This document shows, piece by piece, positions 8,570 through 17,901 of a stretch of 53,122 bases of DNA. Under the pieces are notes generated by a model that searched no databases, was not told the DNA's origin, and saw only the letters and a program-made list of their open reading frames with translations. The stretch spans positions 1-53,122 of the forward strand of contig DAHWKJ010000036.1 in assembly GCA_027343695.1 (NCBI GenBank), read 5' to 3'. The first letter of the stretch is position 1, and the number at the start of each line of letters is the position of its first letter. A program made the translations under genes and the position numbers. Source of the stretch: Sulfobacillus sp. (GTDB lineage: Bacteria > Bacillota > Sulfobacillia > Sulfobacillales > Sulfobacillaceae).

Positions 8570-9805
8570 ATGCCCCCTACATCGAAAGACTCCCAAGAGC
8601 ATTTCGTTGCGCGTTGGCTCAATCAACGCGCTCTCCACACCCACCAGTATCCTGCACCGGGATCCTGGGTACAACCGCAAGCGAATCACCCGATCAACTT
8701 GGCAAGCGGGTATCCATTTCCCGACGCCATTCCCCGCACTGCACTGGTGGCGGCCCTATCCAATGTGGTGGCTATGGAGGGCGATGCCCCCTTCCAATAT
8801 TCCGGGTCTCAAGCCAGTGAGGGCCTGGCCCATTGGATCGCGCAACGCATGCAACAGTCAGGCCTCATGATACCTGACGATGCCCTCCTCTTGACCCAAG
8901 GTGCCATTCAGGGATTAGATTTAATCTGTCAAACGGTTTTAGATTCCAGGTCTCTAGTCTTAGTCCAGGGCCCTACGTACATGGAGGCCCTCGAGATTTT
9001 TCACAATTACACCGATCATGTGGTGGCTCTGTCGTGCGACCGGCCGGATCAAGATTTTACCGAAGTGCTGGCGACTTACTTGGCCTCCCGAAAAGGCAAC
9101 TCGCCACTCTCTCTCCTGTATCTGGGCACCTCGTTTCAAAACCCGACTGGCCTCGTCTTGTCCGCGGAGGCGCGTCGGACTCTCGTCGCGTTGGCCCGGC
9201 AATACCATTTTTTGATTGTGGAAGATGGCGCCTATGATGCGCTCTACTTCGACGCGCAAATTCCCCCCATGAAGACCCTGGATATTGAGGGCCAGGTGCT
9301 ATATCTCGGAACCTTTTCCAAAACCATCAGTCCCGGACTCCGCGTCGGATGGGTCATCGGTCCCGCACCCCTGGTTGAGGCGATGGCTCGGTTTAAGAAA
9401 GATCTGGGCAATCCTCTAGTGACGGCACTGACCGCGAAATTTTTACACGATGAGGATTACGATACCCGTCTGGATTGGTTGCGCGCACAGTACCGAATGC
9501 GCGGGCATCTCGCGACCGAAGCACTCCAGCGATTCATGCCGGAAGAGGTGTGTTGGATCAGTCCGCGAGGCGGATTCTTTATTTGGCTCCGCTACCCCGA
9601 TCGAGTGGACAACACCAGGCTTTTAGAAACGGCCACAAATCTTGGTGTCAGTTACGTTCCCGGACAATATTTCTATCCCTACGCGTCTCATGACAACCCA
9701 AAGGCACTCAGGATTTGCTTTAGTTACGAAACCCCAGTCCGGATCACCGAAGGAATCCGGCTCTTGAGTAGGGCTTTACGAGAGCAGATCGTCGCACTCC
9801 CGTAA
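8570..9805 (+). CDS. PLP-dependent aminotransferase (class I/II, LysN-like)
   Basis: The protein has 411 residues starting MPPTSKDSQEHF; AAAGGAG lies 6 bases before the ATG at 8570, whereas the frame stays open further upstream without a ribosome site. Fold type I features are clear: FQYSGSQASEGL near the N-terminus, FQNPTG, VEDGAYDAL with the PLP-ring Asp, and GTFSKTISPGLRVGW with the Schiff-base Lys. This set resembles 2-aminoadipate transaminases and the catalytic half of MocR proteins, but without the DNA-binding domain. It is divergent from cobQ. The amino acid substrate cannot be told from sequence. Confidence 0.85.
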   Translation: MPPTSKDSQEHFVARWLNQRALHTHQYPAPGSWVQPQANHPINLASGYPFPDAIPRTALVAALSNVVAMEGDAPFQYSGSQASEGLAHWIAQRMQQSGLMIPDDALLLTQGAIQGLDLICQTVLDSRSLVLVQGPTYMEALEIFHNYTDHVVALSCDRPDQDFTEVLATYLASRKGNSPLSLLYLGTSFQNPTGLVLSAEARRTLVALARQYHFLIVEDGAYDALYFDAQIPPMKTLDIEGQVLYLGTFSKTISPGLRVGWVIGPAPLVEAMARFKKDLGNPLVTALTAKFLHDEDYDTRLDWLRAQYRMRGHLATEALQRFMPEEVCWISPRGGFFIWLRYPDRVDNTRLLETATNLGVSYVPGQYFYPYASHDNPKALRICFSYETPVRITEGIRLLSRALREQIVALP

Positions 9806-9828
9806 AACCCTTTATACTCCGCGACATG

Positions 9829-9868
9829 GCCGCATCCGCTCGTTTCAGGATGCGGCGTCATTCTTTCC
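9829..9868 (+). terminator. Rho-independent terminator after the aminotransferase gene
   Basis: A 9-bp perfect stem GCCGCATCC / GGATGCGGC with a 10-base loop is followed by GTCATTCTTTCC. It lies 24 bases past the stop and is convergent with the MFS gene, so it may serve both strands. Confidence 0.7.
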
Positions 9869-9900
9869 CATTCCCTTAAGGTACGGTTGTTTGATACCGC

Positions 9901-11157
9901 TTATCCCACGCCCATCGCCTCGGTCGACTCCTTTTGAACCTCATTGTGATGCGTGCGCTGAGCGTGACGATAAAGGAGTCCGGAAAGCGCCGCCAAGGGC
10001 AGCGTAAGTGCGAACAGTACGGCGGGGTGCAGCGTCTGGTACACGATTCCACCGAGGCTATAGGCCAGAAATGTCGCTAACCCTTGGGCCATTCCAAATA
10101 GGGCAAAGTAACTACCGTGTTGACCCTCGCGGGGTAATGCCCCCATCAAGGTCATAATGGGTCCGATGCTAAAGACCTCTCCCACACTCAACAAGACGAT
10201 AGAAATGGTCCATCCGACAACACTTTGCCACAACCCGCCGACGATGAGTCCGCCCAGCAACAGAAATCCGATATAGTTCAGCCACTGGGAAGGTTTGGTC
10301 GCCAACCATCGACTCACCCCCAACTGTAGTCCGAACACAATCACCATGTCGACCATGCCCAATGTTCCGTAAAGCTTAGCCCCTTGGGGAAAATGGTACG
10401 AAAGATCCAGCGGAATATTAGATTCAAACTGCATCTCGACCATGGCCCAGAGCACAAACGAGGCCATGAGGAAAGCGAACGCCCGATCTTGGCCTAAGAT
10501 ACGCCAGGGCAATGCGCTTGTCTTCGGTTTAGACTCGGCGCGCTGTGGTGTAGCCGCGACACTGCGCCTAAACGCTATCCCTAAGAGAACGGCCATGGCC
10601 AAATATCCGACCGCCGTCACCATGAACGGCACCCGAGAGATCCCTCCGAGTAGGACATCCGCCGAGAACGGTAGAGCGATGGCCATCCCGACATTGTTTA
10701 ACCAATGCACATAGTTTTGCACCGCCCCGCGGTTGTCTTGAGTCACGGTCACATTGGCAAGTCCTCGCACGCAGGCATTTACGGTCGATGCGGATACCCC
10801 TGTAATGACCAGGAGCACCACTAACGGCACCACTCCTCGTTGAAAAGACATGATGAAAATTGCCACCGCGGTAATTACCCCGGCGAGCATGTAAGTACGA
10901 AGAAGCCCAAAGCGCTCGGATGCCCATCCCCCGATGAAGCCTAAAAGTGCGCTCGAGAGGAAGCGCACCGAGAGGAGAAGGCCTGCCCCCGCAGCACTGT
11001 ATCCCAAGGTATGGGTGAAATATATGGTGAAAAAGGGATATAACATGAAGGCGGCGGCCGGGGTGATTAAAGATGCTGCAAATAGGGTCGCCGTTTGTGC
11101 ATTGAGAATGTTTCGCATGTCCTGGAAAAACGATACTTTTACAGGGGAAGAATTCAT
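9901..11157 (-). CDS. MFS transporter, 12 TM
   Basis: The protein has 418 residues with about twelve hydrophobic segments in two halves split by a charged loop around residue 200 (TPQRAESKPKTS). The A-motif region between TM2 and TM3 reads GGWASERFGLLR, as in drug-proton antiporters. It would sit in the cytoplasmic membrane and export an unknown small compound. The ATG at 11157 follows GGAGTGAA. It is a single-gene unit between the aminotransferase and ogt. Confidence 0.8.
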   Translation of the reverse strand: MNSSPVKVSFFQDMRNILNAQTATLFAASLITPAAAFMLYPFFTIYFTHTLGYSAAGAGLLLSVRFLSSALLGFIGGWASERFGLLRTYMLAGVITAVAIFIMSFQRGVVPLVVLLVITGVSASTVNACVRGLANVTVTQDNRGAVQNYVHWLNNVGMAIALPFSADVLLGGISRVPFMVTAVGYLAMAVLLGIAFRRSVAATPQRAESKPKTSALPWRILGQDRAFAFLMASFVLWAMVEMQFESNIPLDLSYHFPQGAKLYGTLGMVDMVIVFGLQLGVSRWLATKPSQWLNYIGFLLLGGLIVGGLWQSVVGWTISIVLLSVGEVFSIGPIMTLMGALPREGQHGSYFALFGMAQGLATFLAYSLGGIVYQTLHPAVLFALTLPLAALSGLLYRHAQRTHHNEVQKESTEAMGVG

Positions 11158-11494
11158 AATTTCACTCCATTGTGTGGGGTATTGGAATCACTTCCACGGT
11201 ATCATAAATCCTTAGCAACACCGACGTGGTAAGCTAGATTTGGCCTCGTCAAGTATATTCTGTGGACCGACTCACGATGTGCCCATCACCCTGGATATCA
11301 AGAGTCTCCGACGCGGTGGTGGACCGCTAAAGACGGCACCGGGGCCCGGATAAACCTTCCAAGGCAACGAAAAACCCTACAAAACGCCAAGTCGACTCGA
11401 ACCTAAACGTCCTTCCATCTTAGGGCCCTCAGATCTCCGAACAGCACATTTACGGGTTTTAATGCGATATACTGGCATGGATGGAGGGGTTTTA
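11158..11494. other. Intergenic region, nothing recognised
   Basis: About 340 bases separate the divergent MFS and ogt genes. No open frame, repeat or known RNA was recognised; promoters for both genes must lie here but none is convincing by eye. Confidence 0.4.
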
Positions 11495-12013
11495 ATGGCA
11501 CACAAGTTAGTTTATTGGACCTCTACCACATTGCCCAATCAGTGGAACATCAGTCTTGCTGCGACCGAGGCAGGGCTTTGTTACCTCGGTTTGCCTCATG
11601 ACTCGGCGCAAGCGCTGGAAGAGTGGGTGACCGAGCATCTCCCTCTGTATCAGGGGGTCGAAGATGATGCGCCGCTAGCACCCTACATTGCGGAACTTTC
11701 GGAGTATTTCTCTGGAATCCGCCATACGTTTTCTCTCCCTTTGGATCTTCATGGCACGACCTTTCAATTGGCGGTGTGGCAAGAATTACTCCGTATTCCC
11801 TATGGTGAGACCCGAAGTTATCAAGACATCGCCGTAGAGATTGGGCGGCCCCATGCGACCCGAGCCGTAGGGGGCGCCAACGGTGCTAATCCGGTCCCGA
11901 TCATCGTGCCGTGTCACCGCGTCATTGGCAAAAACGGAACCTTAACGGGATACAGTGGAGGGCTTGACGTCAAAACGACTTTGCTGCAACTCGAAGGACT
12001 CCTCATGGTCTAA
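11495..12013 (+). CDS. ogt: Methylated-DNA--protein-cysteine methyltransferase
   Basis: The protein has 172 residues starting MAHKLVYWTS; GGAGGGG lies 5 bases before this ATG. It removes alkyl groups from O6-alkylguanine (and O4-alkylthymine) by stoichiometric transfer to its own cysteine. The active site PIIVPCHRVIGKNG is intact, and the helix-turn-helix region with YGETRSYQDIA and TRAVGGANGANP inserts into the minor groove. The length fits the Ogt type without an Ada domain. It is convergent with hemY, with only two bases between stops. Confidence 0.95.
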   Translation: MAHKLVYWTSTTLPNQWNISLAATEAGLCYLGLPHDSAQALEEWVTEHLPLYQGVEDDAPLAPYIAELSEYFSGIRHTFSLPLDLHGTTFQLAVWQELLRIPYGETRSYQDIAVEIGRPHATRAVGGANGANPVPIIVPCHRVIGKNGTLTGYSGGLDVKTTLLQLEGLLMV

Positions 12014-12015
12014 GG

Positions 12016-13389
12016 TTAGCCAAGCTCCTCCACGGCAAGACGAGCGCGACGCACGCAATCGGGAATTCCGACGCCATCAATATAAGCTCCTGCTAAAACA
12101 ACTCTGGGCCAATCTTGTCGCATCTGAGTTAATGCCGCCTGCATCTTACGTACATGGCCCACCTGATACTGCGGGATAGCACTGGGATGCCGAAAAACCC
12201 TCTGATAAAAGGGCTTTCCAATCTTGGGGAAAATTGTGGACATCTCCTGATGGTAAAGATCGCTCAATTCCTGGTCCGATAGACGCAAGATATCGTCACC
12301 AGCGTGACCGTAAAAAGCTCGTATCACCTTCCCCTCCGGAACCCCGGGATAATGCCATTTAGACGAAACATAGGTCCCGGCTGTCATCTGAATTTTTGGT
12401 TGGCGGGGTACCAAGAACCCCGTTTTGTGATCCGGAACGTTGATCGCATCGGGCGCATAAATGGCCCCAACCACTGCCAGATTGGGGTAGGCTATCTCTC
12501 GCAAGACATGAGCCACCATGGGGCTTACGTCCTGGATCAGGGAGGCCGCCACAAAGGCCGGCACGGCCAAAACCACCCCATCGGCCTCTATCGTCTCGTC
12601 CCCCAACCTCACCTGAACGATATTATCCTGCGATTCCAAGCGGTCAACAGGAGCATTGTAGCGAATCTCGACGGAAGTCATCGCCTCTGCCAGAGTCTCC
12701 GTCAACGATTCCAACCCGCGTGGGAACGATGCAAAGAGACTGCCACTTGTCGTAGACGGTTTCGCCAGGCGTTGGCGCCGGCGACTGCCTAACACCACGC
12801 TTCGGCTATCGCGTTCCAAGTCTTTGAATTGGGGAAAGGTAGCCTCGAGACTCATCTGATCAATATCTCCGGCATAGATTCCAGATAGCATGGGGGCTGC
12901 TAATCGGTCGACTACTTCATCACCAAATCGGTAACGCAGGAAGCGACCCAGAGCCATATCCTGATCCCTGTCGGTGATCCGCGGCAAGACAAAATCCAAA
13001 CTCGCGCGAAACTTTCCTGACCAGGACAAAAGCCGCGATTTCAAAAGAGCCTTAATATCGGTAGGAATCCCCGCCTGAATGCCCACCGGAATTGGGAAAA
13101 ATCGCCCGTGGTAATAGATAAAAGCACCGCGAGTACCTGGGTTAGTACCAATCGGGGTCAGCCCGAGTCCCGTCGCCAAGTCTATCGCTTCGGGCTTACG
13201 ACGTAGAATAGAGTCCGGCCCTCCTTCGAGTACGTAGCCACCGGTCCGGTCGGTTATTATTTTGCCCCCGATCCGAGCACTGGCCTCCAAGAGAACGATC
13301 TCCGCATCGGGAAACTTATCCCCGAGGGCATGGGCTGCAGATAGCCCGGAAATGCCTCCACCCACCACCACGTAGCGTCCATTGGTCAC
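12016..13389 (-). CDS. hemY: Coproporphyrinogen III / protoporphyrinogen oxidase HemY (CgoX)
   Basis: The protein has 457 residues. It is an FAD enzyme with N-terminal dinucleotide motif VVVGGGISGLSAAHA, then EASARIGGKI, and a C-terminal FAD-contacting segment VVLAGAYIDGVGIPDC. In Firmicutes this family oxidises coproporphyrinogen III to coproporphyrin III with oxygen in the coproporphyrin-dependent haem branch. It is the last gene of hemEHY; its start overlaps the hemH stop by 4 bases (ATGA type), implying translational coupling. Confidence 0.93.
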   Translation of the reverse strand: MTNGRYVVVGGGISGLSAAHALGDKFPDAEIVLLEASARIGGKIITDRTGGYVLEGGPDSILRRKPEAIDLATGLGLTPIGTNPGTRGAFIYYHGRFFPIPVGIQAGIPTDIKALLKSRLLSWSGKFRASLDFVLPRITDRDQDMALGRFLRYRFGDEVVDRLAAPMLSGIYAGDIDQMSLEATFPQFKDLERDSRSVVLGSRRRQRLAKPSTTSGSLFASFPRGLESLTETLAEAMTSVEIRYNAPVDRLESQDNIVQVRLGDETIEADGVVLAVPAFVAASLIQDVSPMVAHVLREIAYPNLAVVGAIYAPDAINVPDHKTGFLVPRQPKIQMTAGTYVSSKWHYPGVPEGKVIRAFYGHAGDDILRLSDQELSDLYHQEMSTIFPKIGKPFYQRVFRHPSAIPQYQVGHVRKMQAALTQMRQDWPRVVLAGAYIDGVGIPDCVRRARLAVEELG

Positions 13390-14291
13390 GAAACCACTCC
13401 CAAGACCACTTCAGCTAAGATGTCGGCCAACTCAGGGTCATCGTTAAAGAGCGCGGTTCGTTCGAGGTGTATGCCCATGGCCTCTGCATGACGGGTGGCC
13501 TCGATATCGAGATCATAGAGAATTTCCAAATGATCCGAAACAAAGCCCACGGGGCACACCAACTGCCTCATCCATCCTTCGTTGGCAAGCCCCGTGATCT
13601 TGTCCAAAATATCGGGTCCCATCCAAGGCTCTGGAGTTCGACCGGCACTTTGCCACGCAAAGGTGTACTGCGACAGAGCCAAATACTCGGCCACAGCCTC
13701 TCCGGTTTCCCGGAGTTGCTGCGGATAAGGATCGCCGTCATGTAAGATAGTTTGCGGGAGACTGTGTGCCGTAAAGATTACCATGCTCGGCATCCCTTGA
13801 AAGCGTGCGAGCGCAGTCTTCACCCGACGCGACAGCGCCTCTATTAATAAAGGTTCCCGATGCCAGTTCTTCACCCCATGCCAGACAAAGTCGGCATGAA
13901 GCTCCTCTCTGGCGGTTTCCACTTCCTTTAGATAGTCGCCCACACTGAGACGGGAGTAGTGCGGCGCTAACACGATTCCGACGGCTTCAGTGACCCCATC
14001 GCGTACCATCGCCTCCACTCCGTCGGCGATAAATGGGGCCGCATGCTTAAGCCCCAAGTACACCTTATAGGCACCGCTGTGGGTGCGATTCAAGCGCATC
14101 GACAACGCATCCGCCTGGGCCCTAGTAATCTCCAAAAGCGGTGAGTGGCTTCCAATGGCCCGGTACCGGTCCGTTAAGTTTTGCAGTTGTTCCGCGGATG
14201 GCGGGTGGCCATGCCGGATATGCGTATAATAGCGTGGCAAGTCATCCAAATCTGCCGCCGCCCCATATGCCATCAATAAAACGCCAATCAC
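13386..14291 (-). CDS. hemH: Ferrochelatase HemH (coproporphyrin ferrochelatase)
   Basis: The protein has 301 residues. It inserts ferrous iron into (copro)porphyrin. The catalytic His lies in FTAHSLP and the acidic partner in CPVGFVSDHLEILYDLD, both classical. The N-terminus GVLLMAYG matches the family start. It overlaps hemE upstream and hemY downstream by 4 bases each, so the three genes form one transcription unit. With HemY it points to the coproporphyrin branch used by Gram-positive bacteria. Confidence 0.95.
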   Translation of the reverse strand: MIGVLLMAYGAAADLDDLPRYYTHIRHGHPPSAEQLQNLTDRYRAIGSHSPLLEITRAQADALSMRLNRTHSGAYKVYLGLKHAAPFIADGVEAMVRDGVTEAVGIVLAPHYSRLSVGDYLKEVETAREELHADFVWHGVKNWHREPLLIEALSRRVKTALARFQGMPSMVIFTAHSLPQTILHDGDPYPQQLRETGEAVAEYLALSQYTFAWQSAGRTPEPWMGPDILDKITGLANEGWMRQLVCPVGFVSDHLEILYDLDIEATRHAEAMGIHLERTALFNDDPELADILAEVVLGVVS

Positions 14292-15277
14292 AAGGCATCT
14301 CCCCTTTTTCCTTCGCGATGCACCAGGTCAACCAATTGTTTCAACACCAAAGCGTCCGTCATGGGTAAAACGCCATGACCGAGATTAAATATGTAGGAAG
14401 GATCACCCCGCATCGATCCCAAAAGAGCCTGTGTAGGCCCTACGACCGCGTCGTATCCCGCGGTCACCCGTGCCGGATCTAAATTCCCTTGCAGGGCAAT
14501 GTGCGGTCCAATCCGTCGTCGAGCATCGATGAGCGGTACTCGCCAATCGATCCCGAGAACGTCTGGGCCGGCGCTGACCATAAGCTCGAGTAGCGATCCG
14601 GTGCCAACCCCAAAATATATCCGCGGCACCGCCAGTGGTGCCAATCGGCGAAAGATTTCTGCCATATAGGGCAGCACCCACTGCTCATAGTCCTCGGGTG
14701 CCAGTGATCCAATCCAACTGTCAAAGATTTGGACCGCCCCAGCTCCCGCTTTAACCTGGGCGGTCAGATGCGTCGAGACGACATCCACCAGCGCGGTCAT
14801 TAAGGCGGCCCAGACATCAGGAGCGGTCCACATCATTCGCTTGGTATAAAGATAGTTCTTGGACGGGCCTCCCTCGATCATATAGCTGGCCAAGGTAAAA
14901 GGTCCTCCGGCAAATCCAATTAACGGGATTGGCCCCAAGCGTTCGACAATGCCGTGCACGGCATCCAACACATAAGGCAGATCGCGTTCGGGTGTCACCG
15001 AACCGAGCGCTAAAACATCCCTCATGGAACGTATAGGATTCGCGATGACAGGCCCAATAGACTCCTGGATTGTAAAATTTACCCCCATCGGGGCCAATGG
15101 CACCATAATATCCGAGAACAAGATCGCGGCGTCTACCCCAAGATCTTCTACCGGGCGACATGTCACGTCTACGCACAATGACGGATCCGTTGCCAAATCC
15201 ATAAAATTATATTGCTGACGCAATGCGCGATAGGTTGGTTGGTAGCGTCCCGCCTGACGCATAAACCACACCGGCAC
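14288..15277 (-). CDS. hemE: Uroporphyrinogen decarboxylase HemE (start unclear)
   Basis: From the GTG at 15277 the protein has 329 residues starting MPVWFMRQAGRY. It decarboxylates the four acetates of uroporphyrinogen III to coproporphyrinogen III. Substrate-binding Arg (FMRQAGRY) and the LFSDIMVP and GFAGGPFTLASYM motifs are present. The family normally has some 15-25 residues before this point. The same frame does carry such sequence (NRFIESCWGHPTDTV) back to a TGA at about 15346, but without an ATG, GTG or TTG. The nearest ATG, at 15332, is in another frame. See findings. It is the first gene of hemEHY. Confidence 0.9.
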   Translation of the reverse strand: MPVWFMRQAGRYQPTYRALRQQYNFMDLATDPSLCVDVTCRPVEDLGVDAAILFSDIMVPLAPMGVNFTIQESIGPVIANPIRSMRDVLALGSVTPERDLPYVLDAVHGIVERLGPIPLIGFAGGPFTLASYMIEGGPSKNYLYTKRMMWTAPDVWAALMTALVDVVSTHLTAQVKAGAGAVQIFDSWIGSLAPEDYEQWVLPYMAEIFRRLAPLAVPRIYFGVGTGSLLELMVSAGPDVLGIDWRVPLIDARRRIGPHIALQGNLDPARVTAGYDAVVGPTQALLGSMRGDPSYIFNLGHGVLPMTDALVLKQLVDLVHREGKRGDAL

Positions 15278-15442
15278 CGTGTCCGTCGGGTGCCCCCAGC
15301 AACTTTCAATGAATCGGTTTTGCGTACGCCATCCCCCGCTCTCTCATCGATACGCCATTATATCATTGAGCCCTTGAGTTCTGATAAGATGGTCCCGACG
15401 GTAACACCGAATCGATAGCGATCCGAGAGGGAGTGGTTTAGC

Positions 15443-16300
15443 GTGGGACGTGAAGAAATGGCGATGCGGACATACCGCGTAAGCTTAGAAGGTAACGCCA
15501 CCGTCGAGGTGGAGGATGCGGGGCAAGGGCCTGCTCTCCTGATGTTGCACGCGGGAGTAGCCGACCGCCACATGTGGGACCGGCAATGGCAATGGCTCCA
15601 GCACGGTTATCGGGTGGTGCGGTGGGATTGGCGAGGATTTGGCGATACCGCCCACGTCCCCGGATCGTTTAGCTACGCGGACGACGTCATTACCATCATG
15701 GATCGCCTGGAGATTTCTTCCGCGATTCTCATGGGATGCTCGTTCGGGGGCGGCGTTGCCATCCAAGTGGCCATCCAACATCCGGATCGCGTCAATCGAT
15801 TAGCCCTGGTTGGATCCGGAATACCCGGGTATACCGCATCTAATCCGCCTGAAGTGGAGGCATTGCTTACTGAAGTCGACCAGGCCATTAACACGAACGA
15901 TACCGCCCGGGCCCTCGACCTCATGGAACAATTGTGGTTAGTGGGACCGGCGCGCCATGCCTTGGACATTGACCCCCACTATTTGTCTCGGGCACGAGAA
16001 CTCCTGGCACGGGCTGATCGCCCTGATCACGGAGCGGTCTCTCGGGGTGCCCAATGGTCCGCACTCGACACCTTACCGGAATTGACCGTGCCAACCCTGA
16101 TCATCGTCGGAGATCAAGATGTTCCGGACGTTATCAGTGCGGCACAATATCTGAAAGACCACCTCCCCTCCTCCAGGTTGGAAATTATCGAAAACGCTGC
16201 GCATCTCCCCAACCTGGAACGGCCTCGCCACTTTGATGCCCTATTGAGTGAATGGTTGGCAGACACCGCACCCCCAGCCGTGGCCCCTGAACTTATATAA
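15443..16300 (+). CDS. Alpha/beta-fold hydrolase
   Basis: The protein has 285 residues. The nucleophile elbow reads MGCSFGGG, the acid lies near VGDQDVPDV and the catalytic His in AAHLPNLERP, a full triad. The oxyanion loop region is LLMLHAGVADRHMWD. It resembles 3-oxoadipate enol-lactonases and haloalkane-type hydrolases; the substrate is not deducible. The GTG at 15443 has GAGAGGGAG about 9 bases upstream; an ATG five codons later is the alternative. It is divergent from hemE. Confidence 0.8.
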   Translation: MGREEMAMRTYRVSLEGNATVEVEDAGQGPALLMLHAGVADRHMWDRQWQWLQHGYRVVRWDWRGFGDTAHVPGSFSYADDVITIMDRLEISSAILMGCSFGGGVAIQVAIQHPDRVNRLALVGSGIPGYTASNPPEVEALLTEVDQAINTNDTARALDLMEQLWLVGPARHALDIDPHYLSRARELLARADRPDHGAVSRGAQWSALDTLPELTVPTLIIVGDQDVPDVISAAQYLKDHLPSSRLEIIENAAHLPNLERPRHFDALLSEWLADTAPPAVAPELI

Positions 16301-16315
16301 CCCGGGCTCCTCCCT

Positions 16316-16347
16316 AATCCCTCCACGCTTTTTGGCGTGGAGGGATT
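16316..16347 (+). terminator. Terminator hairpin after the hydrolase gene
   Basis: AATCCCTCCACGC pairs perfectly over 13 bp with GCGTGGAGGGATT around a T-rich 6-base loop, 15 bases past the stop. There is no T-run after it. Confidence 0.6.
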
Positions 16348-16428
16348 ACGACCATCTCCTGACGCTCTCTGGCACGTTATTCCCGAATCCCCATATACTG
16401 CCAGGAAACCATAGGGAGGTGCACCCAT

Positions 16429-17841
16429 ATGTTACAAGATACCTTGACGGGCATTGTTGTGGCGCCTTGGAGTCCTTCTTACAACGAATCCCGAGTCGAT
16501 TACAACACCAGATTCCCGCCTTTTTCTCCGGCTTATGTTGTGTATTGTCAAAAAGCCATGGATGTTATCCGTGCGATACGATGGGCCACCAGCCACAAGG
16601 TTCGCTTCCGGATCCGTAGCGGCGGCCATAGCTACGAGGCCTATTCGTTACTCAATGGTGGTCTTGTTATCGACGTCAGTGCTATCCGATATGTCGACTA
16701 TCAGCCCGCGACCGGCATCGCGAAAATTGGCGCAGGGGCTAAACTTCTCGACATCTACCAGTCACTTTGGGATCAAGGCCGCGTCACTATCCCGGGCGGA
16801 TCATGCGCAACGGTTGGCATTGCCGGCTTAACCCTGGGCGGTGGGTTCGGTTTGGTGTCACGAAAATTCGGCCTAACCTGCGACAGCCTGGTAGGTCTTA
16901 CGATGGTCGACGCCCGAGGGCAAATCGTCGAAGCCTCGGCCTCTCAGCATCGCGATCTCTTTTGGGCATCTCGGGGAGGGGGTGGCAATAATTTTGGCGT
17001 CGTCACCGAGTTTCGGTTTCAAACCCATCCCGTATCCGAAGTCACCATTTTCTTCTTGCAATGGACCTGGGACCGACTTCCTGACGTTCTGCCGGGTTTC
17101 CAGCACTGGTCCGATCCCGAATCCCTCGATGATCGCATCGTAGGCATTTTGACGTTGCCCTCGGCTGTGACCGGTCACGTGAGCGTTTCTGGTGAGTTTC
17201 TTGGAGAGCCCGAGGAATTGCTCCCGCTTTTATCTCCCTTGCTTAAAATCCCCGGCATGACCGAAAAAGTCATTCGATCGATGTCCTACATTGAAGCCGT
17301 AAAACACTTTGCCGGGGTGGCCACCGAACCGCATCGCTGGATTGCGCAGGGCGTACCGGATCACGACACCTTTAAAAACACCTCGGCGTATACGTTTGAG
17401 ATTTTTAAAGAGCCGGCCATTCGGGTCATTCAAGACGCCCTATCCCATGTCCCCGGACCATCCGCACTGGTCCAATTAGATACCTATGGAGGAGCCATTG
17501 CCCGCGTTCCCGATGATGCTACGGCGTTCCCGCACCGTAAAGCGCGGGCTTGTTTGCAATTTCAAACCTATTGGACTAACCCTGAAGAGACCGATGCCCA
17601 TATCCGTTGGGTGGAACGATTTCGTCGCGCGATGTTGCCCTACACCTCAGGTGCCTACCTCAATTACTGCGATAGCCGGATCGAACGATGGCCTCGTGAC
17701 TACTATGATGGCAATTTGAAGCGGCTTTTAACGGTCAAACGACACTGGGATCCCAAAAACGTGTTTCAATTTCCACAAGGCCTTAGCCAAATTGTTCAGC
17801 CCCCTAGATTTTGCCGAAATGAAGGAGACCGCGACTCTTGA
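16429..17841 (+). CDS. FAD-linked oxidoreductase, berberine-bridge-enzyme type
   Basis: The protein has 470 residues. The PCMH-type FAD domain carries RSGGHSYEAYS, whose His takes the 8-alpha-histidyl link, and GGSCATVGIAG, whose Cys can form the 6-S-cysteinyl link; GLTLGGGFGLVSRKFG follows. The C-terminal BBE segment is YLNYCDSRI then KRHWDPKNVFQFPQ. Members oxidise sugars, alkaloids or similar alcohols with oxygen; the substrate here is unknown. GGAGGTG precedes the ATG by 9 bases. No secretion signal is evident. Confidence 0.88.
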   Translation: MLQDTLTGIVVAPWSPSYNESRVDYNTRFPPFSPAYVVYCQKAMDVIRAIRWATSHKVRFRIRSGGHSYEAYSLLNGGLVIDVSAIRYVDYQPATGIAKIGAGAKLLDIYQSLWDQGRVTIPGGSCATVGIAGLTLGGGFGLVSRKFGLTCDSLVGLTMVDARGQIVEASASQHRDLFWASRGGGGNNFGVVTEFRFQTHPVSEVTIFFLQWTWDRLPDVLPGFQHWSDPESLDDRIVGILTLPSAVTGHVSVSGEFLGEPEELLPLLSPLLKIPGMTEKVIRSMSYIEAVKHFAGVATEPHRWIAQGVPDHDTFKNTSAYTFEIFKEPAIRVIQDALSHVPGPSALVQLDTYGGAIARVPDDATAFPHRKARACLQFQTYWTNPEETDAHIRWVERFRRAMLPYTSGAYLNYCDSRIERWPRDYYDGNLKRLLTVKRHWDPKNVFQFPQGLSQIVQPPRFCRNEGDRDS

Positions 17842-17857
17842 TAGCCGCGGTCTCCTT
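17822..17857. terminator. Hairpin overlapping the 3' end of the flavoenzyme gene
   Basis: AAGGAGACCGCG pairs with CGCGGTCTCCTT over 12 bp, and the stop codon TGA lies in the loop. It sits between two convergent genes and may terminate both; no long T-run is present. Confidence 0.55.
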
Positions 17858-17901
17858 GCCTCGTTGCGCTGCGTTCTCGAGATCCCCCTAAAGAGCCTCT
17901 C

